This document shows positions 29,440 to 38,339 of a DNA stretch of 64,000 bases, piece after piece. The stretch is taken from positions 124,001-188,000 of the forward strand of contig JAPJBO010000328.1 of NCBI GenBank assembly GCA_030068145.1, written 5' to 3'. The notes under the pieces are model-generated. The model was given only the letters and a program-made list of their open reading frames with translations. It did not search any database and was not told the DNA's origin. The position numbers and the translations under genes are program-made. How positions within the stretch are numbered: the first letter of the stretch is position 1; the number at the start of each line of letters is the position of its first letter. The DNA is from Diplonema papillatum. Lineage: Eukaryota > Euglenozoa > Diplonemea > Diplonemida > Diplonemidae.

Positions 29440-30560
29440 CATGTATGCGTGGGCCATGCGGAGGCCACATTTGCAGTCCCAATGGTTAGACGAAAGAAAT
29501 TGGTCCAGAGTTGTCCAAGACTGGTTCAAATCCTGATGGTAGCCATGTTGCATCGATGCAGGTAGCCGTGCGGAGTACACGGCAGTCTGGCGGTCATGGA
29601 TACGTGGGTCATGCGGAAGCCACATTGCAGTCCCAATGGTTAGATGAAAGAAATTGGTGCAGAGTTGTCCAAAACTGGTCCCAATCCTGACGGTAGCCAT
29701 GTTGCATCGATGCAGGTAGCCGTGCGGAGTACACGGCGGTCTGGCGGTCATGGATAGATGGGGTGATTGAGACCCAAAAGTACTTACCGAATGTCTCAAG
29801 CGAGCTTCGACTCTGAAGAGTTTATTTCACTCGAAAACGCCTCCAGAAGGGGGTTCCCAGAACAGAAATAGCCGAAGCGCTCGTGCCAACTTCGAAAAAC
29901 TCGAGTGTCTCATCGAAGAATGACCCAATATTCGATGAGATAATTAGCTATTTAGGGTCGCCCCGCCTACAGCATACGTGGGTCATGCGGAAGCCACATT
30001 GCAGTCCCAATGGTTAGATGAAAGAAATTGGTGCAGAGTTGTCCAAAACTGGTCCCAATCCTGACGGTAGCCATGTTGCATCGATGCAGGTAGCCGTGCG
30101 GAGTACACGGCGGTCTGGCGGTCATGGATAGATGGGGTGATTGAGACCCAAAAGTACTTACCAAATGTCTCAAGCGAGCTTCGACTCTGAAGAGTTTATT
30201 TCACTCGAAAAAAAACGCCTCCAAAAGGGGGTTCCCCAGCGCTCTTGTTAAGGATCAGCCACTTTGGCCGGATGGCCGGATAAACCAGACCCCCCCCCCC
30301 CTCTACAGTGCAGTTGCCTTGGAGGCTGGGTGGTCAAATTCTCTAAGGTGAAATGGTCAAAATTCCCTGCCAAAAGTGGGCCCACAAAAATTTTCCAAAG
30401 TGTGGTATTTGGGGATCCCGGTTCCCAGAACAGAAATAGCCGAAGCGCTCGTGCCAACTTCGAAAAACTCGAGTGTCTCATCGAAGAATGACCCAATATT
30501 CGATGAGATAATTAGCTATTTAGGGTCGCCCCGCCTACAGCATACGTGGGTCATGCGGAA
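29440..30560. repeat. Direct segmental duplication of ~400 bp, two and a half copies
   Basis: The block from CATGCGGAAGCCACATTGC through GGTAGCCATGTTGCATCG, GGTGATTGAGACCC, TCGACTCTGAAGAG and CAATATTCGATGAG to CCTACAGCATACGTGGG is present at about 29608-29990 and 29985-30550. A partial copy sits at 29450-29600. The second copy is interrupted at about 30240-30418 by unrelated DNA carrying AAGGTGAAATGGTCAAAA, itself loosely related to 44757. Confidence 0.85.
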
Positions 30561-31127
30561 GCCACATTGCAGTCTCAAAGGTTAGACGAGAGGAATTGGT
30601 CCAAGGTTGGTCCAAAATCCGGTCCAAAACCCCTGATGGTAGCCATTTTTCATCTATGCGCGGGGGCTGCGCACAACACTCTGATTGTCATCGATGCAAC
30701 TGGAAAACGGGACTTTTTCCGAGTGAAAGTCGCTTGCAGTGTATCGTGCATTCCACGGAGAGTCGCCCATGCCTGAGATGTGCGGTGAATAGATGCGCTG
30801 CGAAGTCTTTCCGAAGGCGAAAATCAGCTGCCTCTAAGCTGATCCATCCCCTCCTTGTAAACCGACGAATACAACACCACGAGGCGAGGCAATTCTATGC
30901 AGCGCCAGGGGGTAGAGGTGCAGTTCCAGGAGTAAGGAGTGGACCGACTTGCTGCCTCCCCAGCCGTACGGGGTTAATTGAAGCCCCCCCCTCTACCCGG
31001 TTGGTGAGAGCTAGCTCCGAATCCCGGAGATTTGTATTATTTACGGGGATTTTTTTTTCGTTGTAATGTGTTCTTGTTTGTTGTGGAGTTGACGTCTGTT
31101 TATTTATTTTTTTCGGGTTGTGTGCAG
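30561..31127. other. Gene-poor stretch
   Basis: Short unsupported frames; no recognised domain. Confidence 0.4.
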
Positions 31128-31360
31128 GGCATTAGCTTGGTCTCCGGCCTATTTTCTAAATTTGGCCCGCTAACGGCTTTTGGGTCCTCACTCAGGAATG
31201 GGCTCAACACAGCGTGATGCGACGTATCTTCACGACAATGCTGGGCCCTGAGTGCCTGGATTGCACATTGGCCACCTTTGCCAGGTGGCTGGGTGGTGGT
31301 GCAGTGCCATTTATTTTCTTCTTTTTCCCCGCCGGCTTTTCCAAATTTGGACTGACCGTC
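31128..31360 (+). repeat. Dispersed repeat G, copy 1
   Basis: GGCATTAGCTTGGTCTCCGG to CTTTTCCAAATTTGGACTGAC; second copy at 45870-46110, about 90 percent identical. The phrase AAATTTGG occurs near both ends. Confidence 0.8.
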
Positions 31361-32239
31361 CAAGTGTGGATATAGAAGCGAATCCCCTGGTTGTGGGGTT
31401 TGTTTTCCTTTCTTTGTCTGCAGTTTTCTTCGTCTGTTTTCCCCCTCGAAAGGATGCAAATGCCGCAGGGGAATAGTTGACTACACCCGAGTGTGAATTG
31501 CCCACGAGTGTCGGGTGTCGAAGACCGAAGGTATCCCTGAAGGACTCTCCCACGAGTGGGAAAAAAAAAAAACAGAAGGGGGTTTTGCTATTTAGCCCAC
31601 TTACGGACGGGGGCGGGTCATCCCCAAGGCGTAGAAAGACTTCTGGGCAAACCCCGGGGAAACAATCAAAAGGAGTTTTCTGCAATCACATCCTCAATGA
31701 ATTTTTTTTGGGTCCTGGGAAAGGGTTTGTAGCTCATCTATACTCATAGCAGAACGCGTTTTTTTGGCGCGTGTCGTCACCCCGGCGGGGTTGACCTTGT
31801 CGATACAAATATGCATGCGCGTGGGGGGGGGCAAAACTAAATTCATAGCGAATTTGCTCCTGGCCAGCCAGAGTTAAAGTGTGTGCAAACATGTCTCCAT
31901 CCCTTTCACTACCCGGTGTCAACCGGAGACACTGAAACAACTGAACCTTCAAACCTCAAAAAATGCTACAAATATTCGTCGCCCGTCTGTTGAGGGTTAA
32001 GGTGAAATATCTGAAGTGATGGGTTGCCGGCGAGAACCACTCCCGTACCATCAGTGCATCATGTCCGTGCAGCCAACTTGTATTGGTTGCGTGGCAAGAA
32101 TGTCGTCATCACCGTGAGTAAAGGGCACAAAAAAAAAAAAAAAAAAAAACAGAAAGGATGGTGTTTTGACTTTTCGCCCAGTTCAGGCCGAGAATCACTC
32201 TCTACCCCCTCCCTGAAGTTCTCGAGTAGTCGTAGTAGT
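31361..32239. other. Gene-poor stretch
   Basis: No gene supported. A 20-base A run near 32130 follows GTAAAGGGCAC, so a retroposon end is possible. Confidence 0.4.
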
Positions 32240-32520
32240 TCGAACTTGTTTTGCAGCAACAATCTGTGTCGATAGACTGCACAAGCCGCAACATACTACC
32301 TCTTTGCACGCGTCGTGTCATGCTTCAGTCGCTTCTTGCCCCCGCGTACTGTTTGTCTCCGGTGCGCGCTTCACGTCCGATGCGCAGTTTGACGACGAGC
32401 TCGAGGAATCACCAGATGATTCGGCACACTTCCTTTTCTCCCTCGCGGGTTGCCCCGCGGTAGTAGTAGTAGTAGTATGTGTGTCGTCGTAATCCGGGAA
32501 CCTTAAGAGAGTCATATACT
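32240..32520 (-). repeat. Inverted relative of the coding-like segment at 50250-50480
   Basis: Minus-strand reading gives QPAREKRKCAESSGDS and DVKRAPET, parallel to QPAREKRKCAGSSGDS and DVKRTGDT on the plus strand of 50178-50546. A frameshift or stop follows GQEATEA here, while the other copy reads on. Nucleotide identity continues beyond it. This is an old copy of an unidentified, once coding, mobile segment. Confidence 0.6.
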
Positions 32521-32551
32521 CCCGCCGTTTACCCGCGCTTGACCTGATCTC

Positions 32552-32752
32552 TCAGCGTTGACATTCAGGGCACTGGGCAGAAGTCACATTCCACTCGCCA
32601 CCGCTGTGATGAAACAAGTCAGGGAGAAGAACGGAGCAATCTTTACAAACGAGTGACGTAAGGTGGCCGCTTGAGCGGCGCCAATCCGAGCGCACACAGC
32701 AGCAGTGACGCGTGCAGTATTTGCACTTGGCACAGGATGGGGCTGCCGTCAT
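32552..32752 (-). CDS. Small cysteine-rich open frame, possible zinc ribbon
   Basis: 66 codons from an ATG at 32752. CAKCKYCTRHCCC near the start, CKDC in the middle and CPEC at the end give three C-x2-C knuckles. The pattern is suggestive, but I have no homologue in mind and there is no supporting context. Its downstream flank, GTCAGGGAGAAGAACGG, is repeated at 24388. Confidence 0.25.
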   Translation of the reverse strand: MTAAPSCAKCKYCTRHCCCVRSDWRRSSGHLTSLVCKDCSVLLPDLFHHSGGEWNVTSAQCPECQR

Positions 32753-32889
32753 GAGCTAGCGAGTGTCGGCAGAGGGTGCAGTGGTCGGAGCAAGCTTGAA
32801 CGTGGCAGGTCGGTGCCGCACAAATGAGTTGGTCGATGTACTGATGTTGAGTTCTCGAAAAAGAAGAAAAGTAGCGGCGAAGCTCGTAC

Positions 32890-32985
32890 GACGGGGTTGT
32901 AGCACTGTGTTGCCTCGACTCAAGCTTTGCAAGCTGTGGTTGACCGTCACGTTCCTTGGCCCGGTGCGGCCTTTTTCCTTTTTTC
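32890..32985 (+). repeat. Dispersed repeat family D, right-end fragment
   Basis: GACGGGGTTGTAGCACTGTG to TTGACCGTCACGTTCC, matching the right third of the family. Confidence 0.7.
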
Positions 32986-33462
32986 CTTTTTCATTAATGC
33001 CCACACGGTAGGGTAGGAAACGGATGGTTGCTGCGTGAGATTATGTTGGACATGCCGTTTTTGCCTCGCATCAACTCCCCGCGGGAGTGAGGCTTGGGGA
33101 TGCAGAGCACGTACTGTCCCAACACGTGTACAGACAATCGGATGACATTCCGCGTCAGGACCTGGATTGGGATATTGGACAGCTAGGAACATGGATGTCG
33201 AAGAAGAAAAAAGAAACGGTTCCGCCGTTCCTGCAACCGGGAGAGTGGAGGGACCGCCACAAAAACGTCCGCTCTTGTTTGTACGGTCCAGCGGATTCCT
33301 GGAGCCTTCTGAGGTTCAACGGACCAGTTGGCCGTCAAGGCTGGGAGTCGACTGATTTTCTTGTTTGCGCGCTACGAGCGGTTCTCACCTGCTTTTGGCT
33401 TAGTTTTCATGTAGCACGCTGCCGACTACTGCTTGCTGGTGTCCACAACACATGCATTGTCA
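32986..33462. other. Non-coding stretch
   Basis: Open frames on both strands without recognisable features. Confidence 0.35.
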
Positions 33463-33640
33463 AAAACCGTACACCGCGAGAGTAGGAGAAAGTAGAAAGG
33501 GAAACTAGAGTTTTCGTTGACCGCACTACCCTGAGCCCAAATCCTGGACGTGGTTTCAGGTGGCAAAATTTGGCAAATGATCATGATCAGAAGGTCCTAC
33601 TTGGGCGGTTCAGTTTCCTCACACATTGCATGTGGCTAAC
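33463..33640 (+). repeat. Dispersed repeat L, copy 2
   Basis: CCGTACACCGCGAGAGTAGG to CATGTGGCTAAC, matching 24755-24915. Confidence 0.8.
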
Positions 33641-34137
33641 AAAATAAAGGAGGGAGAGGGGGACGGGGGGGCGTCAGTGCGAACTACCTTACAGAGGGAT
33701 CAAGAGTACCCGGGCGGTTGCATTTCTGCGCTGCGGATAGAAGTTCAACTACAAAGTGGGTCTTTTTTTGTTGAACGCTTACGCCCGCCACTGGACCCAG
33801 ATTCACCTGTGCTTCGTGTGGTCGTGTGGGCTACAGCACATGTACCTCCTTTGATACTTTGCAGCTGGCAGCCTCCTTAAGTATTCACGCACAAAGCAGG
33901 TGCTTGCACAAAGAAGAAATGCGTAGCTTTGGCTTTTTGTTTTGCGTTTCGTTGTCGACAACAGTATTTACTTTCAAAACAAGAGTTCGCCCCCTCGCAC
34001 AACCGCGGCTGATCCAACACCAACGATAATGATGATGACGAAAGTGGGTTGTTTTTTTCTTTTTTTCTTTTCTTTTGCTAGTGCGGCGAACCTCTACGGT
34101 GAGAGGCACAGGTTCGAATCCCGCCAGGGTCCATTTT
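33641..34137. other. Non-coding, with a tRNA-like T-arm sequence
   Basis: AGGTTCGAATCCCGCC at 34111 is a good polymerase III B-box, and CCTCT-ACGGTG-AGAGG just before it could be a stem. No acceptor or D arm is present, so I do not call a tRNA. It immediately precedes a family D repeat copy and may be part of that element's history. Confidence 0.4.
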
Positions 34138-34440
34138 AAGGTACCAGGGAAAGCCTGCTACACGGGAGCCAAGCTTCACGTGTTCGGCGGTACTGCAGAG
34201 CCACGGGCCTACGACGGTCAAGTGGCTACCGATTTCCCAAGCTAAAGCATCAAGGCGTGGCGCACCTTGGGGCTTGGCGCTCGCGCTCGTCGAGACGGTC
34301 AGCTGCAGGGCAGAGCGGACGGGGTTGTAGCACTGTGCTGCCTCCGACTCAAGCTTTGCAAACTGTGTGGTTGACCGTCACGTTCCTGGACCAGGAGCGG
34401 CCTTTTTCTTTTTCTTTTGCTTCTTCTTCTTTTCGTTGAA
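34138..34440 (+). repeat. Dispersed repeat family D, near-full-length copy
   Basis: GGTACCAGGGAAAGCCTGC to the T/C-rich tail. A short piece (AACACAAG) is deleted relative to the 6671 copy. It is followed at once by M2, as at 49396. Confidence 0.8.
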
Positions 34441-34812
34441 CGCAGCAGGGATTATTCTGATCCCCGAAATTCGGGAAAATCATGGTTAAAAAGTCGGTAG
34501 CATGGCCGGAAAGTTTTTTTTTTTTTTTTTTTTTTTCACGTTGAGCGAGGGTTTTTTAATGACCTGTAATCCTGGTATGCGACCTCCGTGGGCGTGTTGA
34601 TGCTTCGCCACTTTGGTGTAGACCCCAGTTGTAGGTCGTGCGGATCCTCTAGCCTCCGCGCCACTGGCCTTGCAGGCATAAAAAAGTTTTCACCAGAAAC
34701 TCCCGTGGTTAAAACCCCTTTTTTTAACCGGCCTGTTTTGAGAATACTTTTTTTTTTTTGGTGAAGAAATAATTTTTTTTAACCATGCAGGATAATCCCT
34801 GGAACGCAGAGT
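34441..34812 (+). mobile_element. M2 foldback element next to family D
   Basis: GCAGGGATTATTCTG with AATCATGGTTAAAAA at the left is mirrored by TTTTTAACCATGCAGG and ATAATCCCTGG at the right, giving imperfect inverted ends. A left-end copy lies at 49396-49540, again directly after a family D copy, so D and M2 may be one composite element. Confidence 0.6.
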
Positions 34813-35004
34813 CCGATAGTTATTAACGCATCGCTGGATTCACAACGCAAGCGCTGTTTACACCCCCCCTGTGCCACCTGATCACAGGTGGACAAGAAGC
34901 AACGAAAGCTCTGGGCGAGGTCTGTTTGAATGAGCGAAGCCTCCCCCCCCCCCCCCCCCCTTGAAAAGCTAGTGCACTGCCCCAACCCCCCCCCCCCCAC
35001 TCCA
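34813..35004. other. C-rich homopolymer tracts
   Basis: An 18-base C run at about 34944-34961 and a 13-base C run near 34986; no gene. Confidence 0.6.
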
Positions 35005-35170
35005 CACGGTGGGGTCCAGCCTCAGCTGGAGCTAAAAAGCTGAAGTTAAAAAAAGCGAATGGTCACTCCCGCGTTTTGGGTGTGCGCATTTTTTTTCTAC
35101 ACGTGAAATTCGGGTATTGGTACACCCGGTGTGACGTGTAGGCCCGCCCTTGTAACTCCAGCTCCTGAGG
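35005..35170 (+). mobile_element. H-family foldback element, diverged copy
   Basis: CCACACGGTGGGGTCCAGCC at the left and AACTCCAGCTCCTGAGG at the right with a GGTGTG-rich centre. Confidence 0.6.
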
Positions 35171-35286
35171 CTCTCCTCTACTGTGGGTACCTGTTCAGTA
35201 CCGTTGGAGTAGATCTCTGGGGTAAAACGCACATGCAAGAAACAAAAAGAAGCAAAACAGCGCGGGACACAGGACACAGGAGGACT
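35171..35286. other. Short spacer
   Basis: Nothing recognised. Confidence 0.3.
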
Positions 35287-35580
35287 CAAAAAATACTCGA
35301 CGTAGCTGCTTCGACTCCGGATGGAAGGGAGGAGATATAGAGGCAAAGGGCAAACACAATACAAACACAAACTGATTTGTTCTTCGCTTACACCACCGTG
35401 TGTTGTTTTTCTCACTCAGGACTTTGATCTGTTGTGTTTGTGTGATTTGTCGTGTAGGGGTACCCGCATGACCTCACGTCCGTTCAACACGTAGTTACAG
35501 CACTTGGGATGCCTTCTGTTCTTTGTCGGGCAGCATCGTCGAGCATTTCCTTTCAAGCTGGCGCTTCTGTAAAAAAATAG
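35287..35580 (+). repeat. SINE-like retroposon C, copy 2
   Basis: AATACTCGACGTAGCTGC to GCTGGCGCTTCTGTAAAAAAA. About 90 percent identical to 24465-24750, with an insertion near 35325. Confidence 0.75.
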
Positions 35581-35969
35581 GGGAGTATGATCGGTTGCGC
35601 CTGCGAAGCAAAATGCTACGCCAGCTCCCTGTACTTCGTTCCCACAGGGGGGATATCGACCACATACGATACAAAAAAGCGAAAGCAAGAAATGAAACCA
35701 ACGAGTGCGAGGCTGTATGCCACGTATGCCACTAGTGGGAATTAGCGCTTGTGAGATGTGGAATGCACTTGGACACCACTAGCAAAACTCTTGCTCGAGT
35801 TTGCATAACAATTTTTTTAGGGTCTTGAAGTCCTGTACACCAATTCCAGTGTATTCTCTTATCGACAGCCCGTCCACTGCCACAGAGTTTGGAACCTACC
35901 AGTGCTGCACGATTTGGCTCACACTGCATTGGCCCCCACGATGTTGTGAAGCCGATGACACAACGGTTG
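35581..35969. other. Non-coding stretch
   Basis: No gene recognised. Confidence 0.35.
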
Positions 35970-36103
35970 TACACGGTGGGGACCAGCCTCAGAGACTGGA
36001 GCTAAAGCTGGAGTTAAAAAAGCGGGCGTCGCACCCGCTTTTCGGGTGTGACTAGGGTACACCCTCTTTAACTCCAGCCTCAGAGGCTGGACCTCACCGT
36101 GTA
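35970..36103 (+). mobile_element. H-family foldback element, compact 134-bp copy
   Basis: TACACGGTGGGGACCAGCC at 35970 is mirrored by GGCTGGACCTCACCGTGTA ending at 36103 (two mismatches in 21 bases). Further in, CTGGAGTTAAAAAAGCGGG and CTCTTTAACTCCAG pair again, so nearly the whole element folds into one hairpin with GCACCCGC/GCGGGTGT at its tip. Related copies at 26300, 35005 and 56180. Confidence 0.85.
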
Positions 36104-36559
36104 GTGGCTGGCAAAACATCCTGGCATACTGCAGTTGGTTCCATTCTTTGGTTGCGAAGCGTGGCGGGTTCAGTTGTTTCTAACCTAACCCCTGCTCTTT
36201 GCATGGGTTGTTGGAGTCTGTTCATTGAAGATAGGTTGCGGTGCCAGACTTCTCCCGTCGGTTCGAATCCCAGTCTTGGTCAGGATGGTCACGGGAAGTC
36301 TGGTAGTAGGGATGTGAAGGTTCTCTCTTCTGCTGGTTTTTTGCGCTGGCCTCATGCCTCCCCCCCCAACTTCACTCCATTTCAGAGTTTTCGTTTCAGA
36401 GTTTTGGGAAGAAATGTGTCCTCGCGGAACTGCTGTAGGGCAGCATCAGGGGGTGCCGCTGAGTCAGGCACTGTGTCAGTCCACCCCCTGAGGAGATTTT
36501 TGATTGTGCTCGCAAAAAAGAAAGGGTGGGGGGCGACGGTAAGGGGCTCGGATTGCAAG
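36104..36559. other. Non-coding stretch with a B-box-like sequence
   Basis: GGTTCGAATCCC at 36262 matches a polymerase III B box, but no tRNA fold can be built around it. No gene supported. Confidence 0.4.
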
Positions 36560-36790
36560 GGTCGTAATGGCTATGTGCTCAACACCGCACTGGTCCCTTC
36601 TGCGCCGTGTTTCGGTCCTTTAAGCCACGGAAACATACGGCGGACCATCATCAGCGCGGAACCTGAGTGTCTGCGGACAGGACAGCGGTGTGTTGGTCTG
36701 GATTGTCAGGCGGCTGTTCGTAGCTCGTCACAGCTGCAGGACCGCCCGTGCTACCAGAGCACGGGCGAATCCGTCACGGGGAGGAGGCCC
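36560..36790 (+). repeat. Dispersed repeat F, copy 2
   Basis: GCTCAACACCGCACTGGTCC to GCACGGGCGAATCCGTCACG; matches 44925-45170 over its full length. Confidence 0.8.
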
Positions 36791-36921
36791 CTATAGTGGA
36801 AAAGTTTGCGGGAGGAGTCTGTCCATGGGTGCGGTCGCTGGATCCAGCTGCTCCACCACTTTCGGAGCCTCCCATTGTGGCACCATCCTTTGCGGCAGGC
36901 AGAGGGGCAAGTTCCGGATAG

Positions 36922-37363
36922 CATGCAGGGTCAAAACCTTGTGTCTTTTTTAAACGCTGCCGCGGGGCCGATGGCCCCGCGGCAGCGTTTATTATTATTA
37001 TTTGTTCTTCGCTTACACCACCGTGTGTTGTTTTCTCACTCAGGATTTTTTGACCTGTTGTGTTTGTGTGATTTGTCGTGTAGGGGTAGACCCGCATGAC
37101 CTCACGTCCGTTCGACACGTGGTTCGGTAGTTACAGCACTTGGGATCCCTTCTGTTCTTTGTCGGGCAGCATCGTCGAGCATTTCCTTTCAAGCTGGCGC
37201 TTATGTAAAAAAATTGGAAATAAAAATTTTTTTTTTGCTCAACTTCATCAAAAAATCACCGCAGTGTTTGTTCCAAAATTTTATAATTTAAAAACCCCAA
37301 TTTTTTCTGGAAAAAAAATGGGTGGCCATTTGCCAAAAAGACACAAGGTTTTGACCCTGCATG
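36922..37363 (+). mobile_element. M1 element with a retroposon C insertion
   Basis: Left terminus CATGCAGGGTCAAAACC at 36922, right terminus GTTTTGACCCTGCATG ending at 37363, flanked by ATAG and ATTG (imperfect target duplication). The left-end dyad is complete here: CGCTGCCGCGGGGCC and GGCCCCGCGGCAGCG. Between it and the A/T-rich interior lies retroposon C (36996-37215), so C inserted after M1. Confidence 0.85.
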
Positions 37364-37503
37364 ATTGCGCCAGCAACTCGGCTTCAGCAGAAACGACTGG
37401 GCTGGATCGTCTGCTGTCGCTGGTAAGACAGGAGAGTTTCAGGGGGTTCGAGTGTGCCAGCGGAAGTGGCCAGACTTGTCGTCGAGATAGTTGACAGGGC
37501 ACA
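37364..37503. other. 140-bp spacer between M1 and retrotransposon A
   Basis: No feature recognised; ends at GTTGACAGGGCACA where retrotransposon A begins. Confidence 0.4.
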
Positions 37504-37804
37504 ATCTTATTTCCCATCCCTTTGATTTTTTCCGCCGGCAGTACAATGAGACGTTGAAGGAAGACGTTGGATAGGAGGAGGAAGAGACGATTCTTCGTTT
37601 GGGTTTTTATTACGACGCAGCGAGCGTCGGGGTCCCGTGGAGAAACACAGGACCACCTTGCTCCTGTCCTTGCGAGGTTGCGAGGGGGGCCGGTCGATTG
37701 AATTCTTCCCGCTATGGAACAGAGGGCCCGTTGACTCGCAGGAGGAAACACTTCTGCGGGGTACCCTCTTCCGTGTGCCAATCACGCGGAAGGAAATCCA
37801 ACCG
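37504..37804 (-). repeat. Split direct repeat B2 of retrotransposon A
   Basis: 301 bases beginning ATCTTATTTCCCATCCC and ending GGAAATCCAACCG, identical by eye to B1. Forms the 3' terminus of the element. Confidence 0.95.
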
Positions 37805-37866
37805 GAGGAGCAAGGGTTTTCGAATACGAACTGTGCGAACCCTTTCCAAGGGACGGGTGGGAGGGA

Positions 37867-38002
37867 ACTTTGAAATTTTTTCTGACCTGCGGGTCAGTGG
37901 CGCAAAAAATCGGAAAGGGAGAAGGTGTGTGTTTGGGTGTTCACCTATATTGTTGGGAGAATAAGACCAAGCGAAAAAAGACTGCGTGTTTTTTCTCACC
38001 GA
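37867..38002 (-). repeat. Split direct repeat A2 of retrotransposon A
   Basis: 136 bases from ACTTTGAAATTTTTTC to TTTTTTCTCACCGA, matching A1. It shares its last base with the start of B1, so B1 and A2 are directly joined, as expected for the internal junction copy. Confidence 0.95.
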
Positions 38003-38302
38003 TCTTATTTCCCATCCCTTTGATTTTTTCCGCCGGCAGTACAATGAGACGTTGAAGGAAGACGTTGGATAGGAGGAGGAAGAGACGATTCTTCGTTTGG
38101 GTTTTTATTACGACGCAGCGAGCGTCGGGGTCCCGTGGAGAAACACAGGACCACCTTGCTCCTGTCCTTGCGAGGTTGCGAGGGGGGCCGGTCGATTGAA
38201 TTCTTCCCGCTATGGAACAGAGGGCCCGTTGACTCGCAGGAGGAAACACTTCTGCGGGGTACCCTCTTCCGTGTGCCAATCACGCGGAAGGAAATCCAAC
38301 CG
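38002..38302 (-). repeat. Split direct repeat B1 of retrotransposon A
   Basis: 301 bases, identical by eye to B2. It starts 37 bases after the stop codon of the RT/RNase H frame. Confidence 0.95.
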
Positions 38303-38339
38303 TATTAAGAACAAAGCCCCCCCCCTCTCTTCTCTCCGC

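Noticed and set aside
34078-34140. Possible tRNA gene (GGTTCGAATCC box)
   Set aside because: No acceptor stem, D arm or anticodon loop can be folded around it, and the T stem itself pairs poorly.
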